19,097 nt of DNA from NCBI GenBank assembly GCA_003506095.1, contig DNWZ01000378.1, positions 1 to 19,097 of the forward strand. Reading direction: 5' to 3'. Below the pieces are notes generated by a model that had not been told where the DNA came from, searched no databases, and was given only the letters and a program-made list of their open reading frames with translations. Below are positions 15,319 to 19,097 of the stretch, piece after piece. The position numbers and the translations under genes were made by a program. Numbering within the stretch: the stretch's first letter is position 1; each line of letters opens with the position of its first letter. The stretch comes from Planctomycetaceae bacterium (lineage in GTDB: Bacteria > Planctomycetota > Planctomycetia > Pirellulales > Pirellulaceae).

Positions 15319-15690
15319 AACGGCCATCCTTTGATTCAATGGTTTGCAACCGACAGCGGACCGTAGTCGGATGAGTCGGCAGAAATGAGCGTCTGCTGGA
15401 TTGCAATGAGGCGGGAAGGGGGTGGCTGCTTTCGCTTAGCAAAGCAAGCAACTCACTCAAGGAGAAGTTCACGATATCCCCTGCCCCTGCAGCGGTCAAC
15501 TGAGCGAACACGTTGTCGTGCAGTGACGCATAGTAAAGTGTGAACATCTGATCGGTTAGCTTGTTGGCGGTGCCGAGTAAGAATTCGCAAAGTCGGTCTA
15601 GACCCGATCGATGTAGATTTCATAGAGCAAACCCAACGTGGTCGTTTCGCCAGTGATGTGATCGCATTCCGTCTCTTGACCGCCTCGCCG
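15206..15690 (-). pseudogene. Possible frameshifted gene remnant upstream of the cytochrome gene
   Basis: Two minus-strand frames read like protein in succession. Frame A (15690-15598) ends ...DHITGETTTLGLLYEIYIDRV and then TAG. Frame B, open from 15619 to the stop at 15206, reads LDRLCEFLLGTANKLTDQ and MFTLYYASLHDNVFAQLTAA before degenerating after about 15420 into low-quality sequence that overlaps the cytochrome start. One frameshift near 15600 would join them. Frame A has no ATG and begins directly after an in-frame TAG. I do not recognise the protein. It may be a decayed gene end, a leader ORF from ATG 15547 (113 codons), or chance. Confidence 0.25.
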
Positions 15691-15692
15691 CT
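15319..15692. other. 374-base intergenic/leader region between divergent genes
   Basis: This region lies between the start of the giant cytochrome gene (minus) and the exported unknown gene (plus), and must hold promoters for both. It contains the AAGGA ribosome-binding site at 15327-15331 and, on the minus strand, a coding-like remnant listed separately. No intrinsic terminator, tRNA, riboswitch or clear promoter hexamers could be identified by eye. Confidence 0.5.
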
Positions 15693-16541
15693 ATGAAGAC
15701 TTTTTCAACAAATCATTTGCATTCACTGAATTGCCGCGTGGGTTTGCTATCGCGTCGCTCGCTGCTGGAATCGATCGGTTCGGCTGCGGTGTTCGCTTTT
15801 TTTGTGAACTTTCATTCCGCACAGGCTGTGGAAGTGGTACCTGTCAGCAACCAAACGCCGGTTTTGGGAACCGCCCCATCGTTTCGGGTCGAAATCGAGA
15901 TCTTCGAGGGGACTCAGGTAAAGCCGCAATCGCAGCACCTGTTGCTGTTCGATTCCGGCGTCATTTATGACTTGCCGATCGGGGTTGGAACCACCGTTAC
16001 CGTGTTCGATCCGTCGAGAACACGTGTAATGTTGCTGCACAAGACCCAGCGCGTACGTACAACGATTTCGACCGAATCTTTGATTCAAATCTCCGCCCAA
16101 GCACGTTCAGCAGCGATCGATGCCAGGGCCGAGAAATCGCTCGGACTCAACGCGCGTGTCGCACCGGCTGGGGCCGCGGGTGATTTCGCGATCGAGTTTG
16201 GCGACACCAAGTACAGCGTTAAATCGCAGCCGACTTTGGGAGAAGGGGTTGCCGCGGAATTCGCCGCGTTCACTGTTTGGGCCTGCCGATTGAACCTCGC
16301 TCGTCAGGTCGGTTCCCCTCCGTTTGCCCGAATGACGATGGCCGAGTTTCTAGCAGCAGAAAAGGTTCTGCCACGGCAGATTTCATTGGAAGTCCGCCGT
16401 GGGCTGAAAACACGTACCTACCGCGCCGAACATTTGTATGTTGGCAGACTGAGCGATCTGGATCGAAAGAAAATCACTGACGTCGGCCAAATGATCGCGA
16501 GTTATGAAGAAGTCGAGTTCGCCGAGTTTCCGGTTGACTGA
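15693..16541 (+). CDS. Exported protein of unknown function
   Basis: 282 residues, no family recognised. The N-terminus has SRRSLLES followed by a hydrophobic stretch (IGSAAVFAFFVNF) and AQA, which is compatible with a Tat or a long-n-region Sec signal. The mature part starts with a predicted beta-rich region (FRVEIEIFEGTQ, HLLLFDSGVIYDLP, TVTVFDPSRTRVMLLH) and continues with a helical section containing SLIQISAQARSAAIDA and a basic C-terminal third (RRGLKTRTYRAEHLYVGRLSDLDRKKI). It contains no CxxCH, no catalytic motif that I recognise and no further TM segment. Codon use resembles its neighbours. It is divergent from the giant cytochrome gene and convergent with the isomerase-like gene (16-base gap), so it is probably transcribed alone. 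No Shine-Dalgarno sequence is obvious before ATG 15693. The call that this is a real gene is good; the function is unknown. Confidence 0.78.
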   Translation: MKTFSTNHLHSLNCRVGLLSRRSLLESIGSAAVFAFFVNFHSAQAVEVVPVSNQTPVLGTAPSFRVEIEIFEGTQVKPQSQHLLLFDSGVIYDLPIGVGTTVTVFDPSRTRVMLLHKTQRVRTTISTESLIQISAQARSAAIDARAEKSLGLNARVAPAGAAGDFAIEFGDTKYSVKSQPTLGEGVAAEFAAFTVWACRLNLARQVGSPPFARMTMAEFLAAEKVLPRQISLEVRRGLKTRTYRAEHLYVGRLSDLDRKKITDVGQMIASYEEVEFAEFPVD

Positions 16542-16557
16542 ACATTCCATCCGTGAA

Positions 16558-17487
16558 TCAGACGGTACACTGCCGCACCGCGTCGGTTAGACCCGCGATC
16601 GGGTCGCGTTTCGCGATAAACTCGTGGGCAAAGTATCCGTCGTATCCGGTATCAGCAATCGCTTTGGCAATCGCCGGATAGAACAACTCTTGCGAATCGT
16701 CCAATTCATTGCGTCCCGGATTACCCGCCGTGTGGTAGTGGCCATAATACTTATGATTTTCGCGAATCGTACGCATGACGTCACCTTCCATGATTTGCAT
16801 GTGATAGATGTCATACAACAATTTGAAATGGTCGCTGCCGACACGCTTGACCAGTTCGACGCCCCAAATCGAGTTGTCGCACATATAGTCCGGGTGATTC
16901 ACTTTGCTGTTCAGCAACTCCATAATCAGCGTGACACCTTTCTTTTCCGCCACCGGAACGATTTTCTTTAAGGCGTCGACGCAGTTTTTCATCCCCGTCT
17001 GGCGATCGATGCCTCGCGCATTGCCAGAGAAACAGATCACGTTGCGCCAGCCTTCGGCGGCCGTTGCCTCAATCGCGGCGTTCATCTTTTCCAAACACAT
17101 GTCATGAAACTTGGGGTCGCACAATCCGTCGGTCAATGGATGCGACTGCACCATGGTGCAGACCAAGCCGTGCTTCTTCAAGATCGGAAAATCAGGTGGA
17201 TCGAGCAGGTCGATCCCCACCATCCCTAGTCCTTTGACCTGTACCGCCAATTCTTCGACAGACATTTTCGGAAAGCACCATTTGCATACCGATTGGTTCA
17301 ATCTACCTTGCTTTGCGTTCACGTTTGCAGTTCCTGCTGCTGGGGGTTGTTCGGGCGTTTGTGAGTATGCGTTGGGTGTTTGCATCGCGGCACCGATGCC
17401 GACCGACGCTTGGACAGCGCTTGCGATTGCGACGCCAGCGATTGCCGATCGTCGATTGATTTTGGGCGATTCGTCTTGAGAAGCCAT
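16558..17487 (-). CDS. Tat-exported hydroxypyruvate isomerase-like TIM-barrel protein (AP-endonuclease-2 superfamily)
   Basis: 309 residues from ATG 17487. The N-terminus carries a twin-arginine signal, NRRSAIAG (RR at 12-13) plus an Ala-rich hydrophobic core, then a Gln/Pro/Ala linker to about residue 57. The remainder is a xylose-isomerase-like TIM barrel of the hydroxypyruvate-isomerase type: SVCKWCFPKMSVEELA, MELLNSKVNHPDY (Glu190), LLYDIYHMQIMEGD (Asp226, His229, Gln231), GHYHTAGNPGRNELDD (His252) and AHEF (Glu289). These are the expected metal-ligand and catalytic positions, so it should be an active metal-dependent isomerase or epimerase. Exported versions of this normally cytoplasmic family are common in planctomycetes; the substrate is unknown. 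The frame is open to GTG 17538, but ATG 17487 gives a better signal. Its neighbour across a divergent promoter region is a DUF1592-type cytochrome gene. Confidence 0.9.
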   Translation of the reverse strand: MASQDESPKINRRSAIAGVAIASAVQASVGIGAAMQTPNAYSQTPEQPPAAGTANVNAKQGRLNQSVCKWCFPKMSVEELAVQVKGLGMVGIDLLDPPDFPILKKHGLVCTMVQSHPLTDGLCDPKFHDMCLEKMNAAIEATAAEGWRNVICFSGNARGIDRQTGMKNCVDALKKIVPVAEKKGVTLIMELLNSKVNHPDYMCDNSIWGVELVKRVGSDHFKLLYDIYHMQIMEGDVMRTIRENHKYYGHYHTAGNPGRNELDDSQELFYPAIAKAIADTGYDGYFAHEFIAKRDPIAGLTDAVRQCTV

Positions 17488-17644
17488 GCTGGTGACTTTG
17501 AAAAGTGGGGGGCAGAGAATGGAGCGTGCGGTTAACACGCCTCATGATTGTCGTCACCAGCCCCGATCGATGCAACGACCCGGAACGCAGGTGGAAGATA
17601 GCGCTTTGGAATCGTCGCGTCTTCGAATACGATAGGGAGGACCG
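17488..17644. promoter_or_regulatory. Divergent promoter region between isomerase-like and second cytochrome genes
   Basis: This 157-base region separates the minus-strand isomerase-like gene from the plus-strand DUF1592-type gene and should hold both promoters. The only clear signal is AGGGAGG at 17634-17640, a strong ribosome-binding site for ATG 17645. Promoter hexamers and operators are not evident by eye. Confidence 0.45.
17634..17640 (+). promoter_or_regulatory. Ribosome-binding site AGGGAGG deciding the start of the second cytochrome gene
   Basis: AGGGAGG lies four bases before ATG 17645, which is in frame with the more obvious ATG 17708 (63 bases later, no stop between). ATG 17708 has no purine-rich site upstream. 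It is the strongest Shine-Dalgarno match noted in the window and supports a 21-residue longer N-terminus. Confidence 0.6.
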
Positions 17645-19097
17645 ATGTTGCGACAGGCAGCTTTGGCGGCAAAATTGCCAACCGTTTCCCGCCTATTTCC
17701 CCTCCATATGAATCGCGTTCAAACCTTTCTGCTGCTGACCTGGACCGCAGGTTCTTTGCTATTGCCTATCTGTAGCTCGTTTGCGGATGAAACCGATGAA
17801 CGATTCGTCAGGTGGGGAAAAACTTACGAAGATGACATCCTGCCGATCATTCGCAGTCGTTGTTTGGAATGCCATTCCGGCGACCAGGCCGACGGCGAGT
17901 TCGACATGGCCAAGTTCGCCGATGGCAAATCGGCCATCGCAGCGGGCGACGCTTGGGATCGGGTCGCTCGTCGCGTTCGACAAAACGAAATGCCACCCAA
18001 GGGCAGCCCCGGTTTGAACGATTTGCAAAAGTCGCGTTTTCATCGTTGGGTCGATTCGCGTCCCGGTGAAGACTTGTGCAAACAAATCGCGTCTGATGAA
18101 ACCCAGGCGTGGTACAAGGGCAACGTGATGAGCCGCCGTTTGACGGCATTCGAATACGCCAACGCTGTCAAGCATCTAACGGGCCAACCGCTGCTGGCGA
18201 CCGAAGTGCCGCCATCCGATGGGGCCGGGGGCGAAGGCTTTGACACCGTTGGTGATGCGTTGTTCACGTCACCGATTCACCTGGAAGCTTACTTATCAGT
18301 CGCCGATCGTGTGATCGATTCGGCTATCGCAAAGCAGTTTAGTGCCAAATCGCCCGATGCCCCCCAGTTGATTGCCGCGTTGCCAAAATCGATCGATGGA
18401 TCGTCGTCGTTAAACGACTCTCAAGCGGCGAACGAAGCGATCCGAACGTTTGCACGCCGGGCATGGCGGCGACCCGTGGGTGACGATGAAGTACAGCGGT
18501 TAATGCAGCTTTACGAGCGTGTTGCCGCCGCGGGTGCACCGTTTGCTGCCGCGATTAGCCAACCGCTGAAGGCGATCATGGTTTCGCCACATTTCCTATT
18601 TGTCGTCGAATCGGAACCGACCCAATCCGGCGTCCAGCGGATCACACCGCATCAATTGGCGACACGATTATCGCTACTGATCTGGTCATCGATACCTGAC
18701 GAAACGTTATTAGAAAAAGCGGACAGCGGCCAGTTGTATGAAGATGATTTTTTGCGAATCGAAATCAAACGCATGCTCGCAGACCCCAAGGCACGTGGCT
18801 TGGGCGAAAACTTCGGATTGCAATGGTTGGGTTTAAGGAACTTTGGCGAAGTGAAACCGGATCCGATGTTGTTCCCTGACTTCAACGCGGAACTTGCCAA
18901 CGACATGCGTGAAGAGGCGGTCGCGATGGTGTCAGCGATCTTTCGTGACGACGCACCGCTGACCGATTTGATTGCCGCTCGCTATGCATTTGTTAACGGA
19001 CGCCTGGCATCTCATTACGGGATCGATTTGCCAGTCGACGCAGCGTGGCAACGGATCGATTTGCCGGACGGTAAACGTGGTGGAGTGATCACGATGG
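17645..19097 (+). CDS. Compact DUF1592-type cytochrome c protein (3' end outside window)
   Basis: Exported c-type cytochrome protein; 484 codons are visible and the C-terminus lies beyond the right edge. Hydrophobic signal core TFLLLTWTAGSLLLPI, ending SSFA. PSCyt1 follows with heme motif CLECH (C73, C76, H77 counted from ATG 17645) and NEMPPKG, whose Met is the probable axial ligand. DUF1587: SRRLTAFEYANAVKHLTG and GAGGEGFDTVGDALFTSP. A short spacer of only about 35-40 residues leads to DUF1595 (IRTFARRAWRRPV, MVSPHFLFVVE) and DUF1592 (QLATRLSLLIWSSIPDETLL, NFGLQWLGLRNF, ...LTDLIAARYAFVN). DUF1588 begins at the edge (GGVITM). It has the same domain order as the 1400-residue protein at 11116-15318 but without its large insert. 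The start is set by AGGGAGG; ATG 17708 would give a shorter signal peptide. A DUF1552 partner may follow outside the window. Confidence 0.94.
   Translation, partial: MLRQAALAAKLPTVSRLFPLHMNRVQTFLLLTWTAGSLLLPICSSFADETDERFVRWGKTYEDDILPIIRSRCLECHSGDQADGEFDMAKFADGKSAIAAGDAWDRVARRVRQNEMPPKGSPGLNDLQKSRFHRWVDSRPGEDLCKQIASDETQAWYKGNVMSRRLTAFEYANAVKHLTGQPLLATEVPPSDGAGGEGFDTVGDALFTSPIHLEAYLSVADRVIDSAIAKQFSAKSPDAPQLIAALPKSIDGSSSLNDSQAANEAIRTFARRAWRRPVGDDEVQRLMQLYERVAAAGAPFAAAISQPLKAIMVSPHFLFVVESEPTQSGVQRITPHQLATRLSLLIWSSIPDETLLEKADSGQLYEDDFLRIEIKRMLADPKARGLGENFGLQWLGLRNFGEVKPDPMLFPDFNAELANDMREEAVAMVSAIFRDDAPLTDLIAARYAFVNGRLASHYGIDLPVDAAWQRIDLPDGKRGGVITM

Noticed and set aside
17759..18175. 138-codon minus-strand frame antisense to the second cytochrome gene.
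   Set aside because: The plus strand encodes clear PSCyt1 and DUF1587 domains here; the antisense frame has no domain and no start signal.
1..19097. Searched for a CRISPR array, tRNA/rRNA genes, insertion sequences, integrase/attachment sites, restriction-modification or other defence genes.
   Set aside because: None was seen. The only tandem repeats are protein-coding, and the helicase is a stand-alone SMUBP2-like protein without defence-type neighbours.

Overview
The window looks like chromosomal DNA of a planctomycete, most likely a Pirellulaceae / Rhodopirellula-type organism. The evidence is two cytochrome proteins of the PSCyt1-DUF1587-DUF1595-DUF1592-DUF1588-DUF1585 type, a Tat-exported DUF1552 protein directly downstream of one of them, a secreted Pro/Ala-rich protein ending in an SHD1 (Sla1 homology 1) domain, and a Tat-exported hydroxypyruvate-isomerase-like TIM barrel. 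This combination is typical of that phylum. No rRNA, tRNA, CRISPR array, insertion sequence, phage gene or integrase was seen. Several genes have only weak ribosome-binding sites.

Layout. 1-1489 (-): 5' part of an AGCS sodium:alanine/glycine symporter with an N-terminal signal-like segment and an acidic linker. 1715-3508 (-): membrane sensor histidine kinase whose periplasmic domain has a CX3CH motif. 3754-5316 (+), divergent from the kinase: secreted repeat protein with a strict six-residue cysteine array, about 14 DLF repeats and an SHD1 domain, closed by a strong terminator. 5416-5925 (+): GrpB-family protein. 6014-7942 (+): SF1B Upf1/SMUBP2-like helicase, which ends 16 bases from the end of the convergent gene at 7959-9476 (-), a diguanylate cyclase with one intact and one degenerate GGDEF domain. 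9758-15318 (-): two-gene operon of a 1400-residue DUF1592-type cytochrome protein followed by a DUF1552 protein. 15319-15692: a 374-base leader/intergenic region with a coding-like, apparently frameshifted remnant. 15693-16541 (+): exported protein of unknown function. 16558-17487 (-): Tat-exported hydroxypyruvate-isomerase-like protein. 17645 to the right edge (+): a second, compact DUF1592-type cytochrome protein, truncated by the window.

How the genes relate. The right half is an envelope module of c-type cytochromes, a DUF1552 partner and a sugar-isomerase-like protein. These families are expanded in planctomycetes and often suspected of a role in oxidative handling of complex carbohydrates, but the substrate is unknown. 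The left half combines amino-acid uptake, envelope sensing and an unusual envelope protein. The kinase and the Cys/DLF-repeat protein share a 245-base divergent promoter region, so redox-linked control of that protein is a testable idea and not a conclusion. The most unusual item in the window is the repeat protein at 3754-5316.
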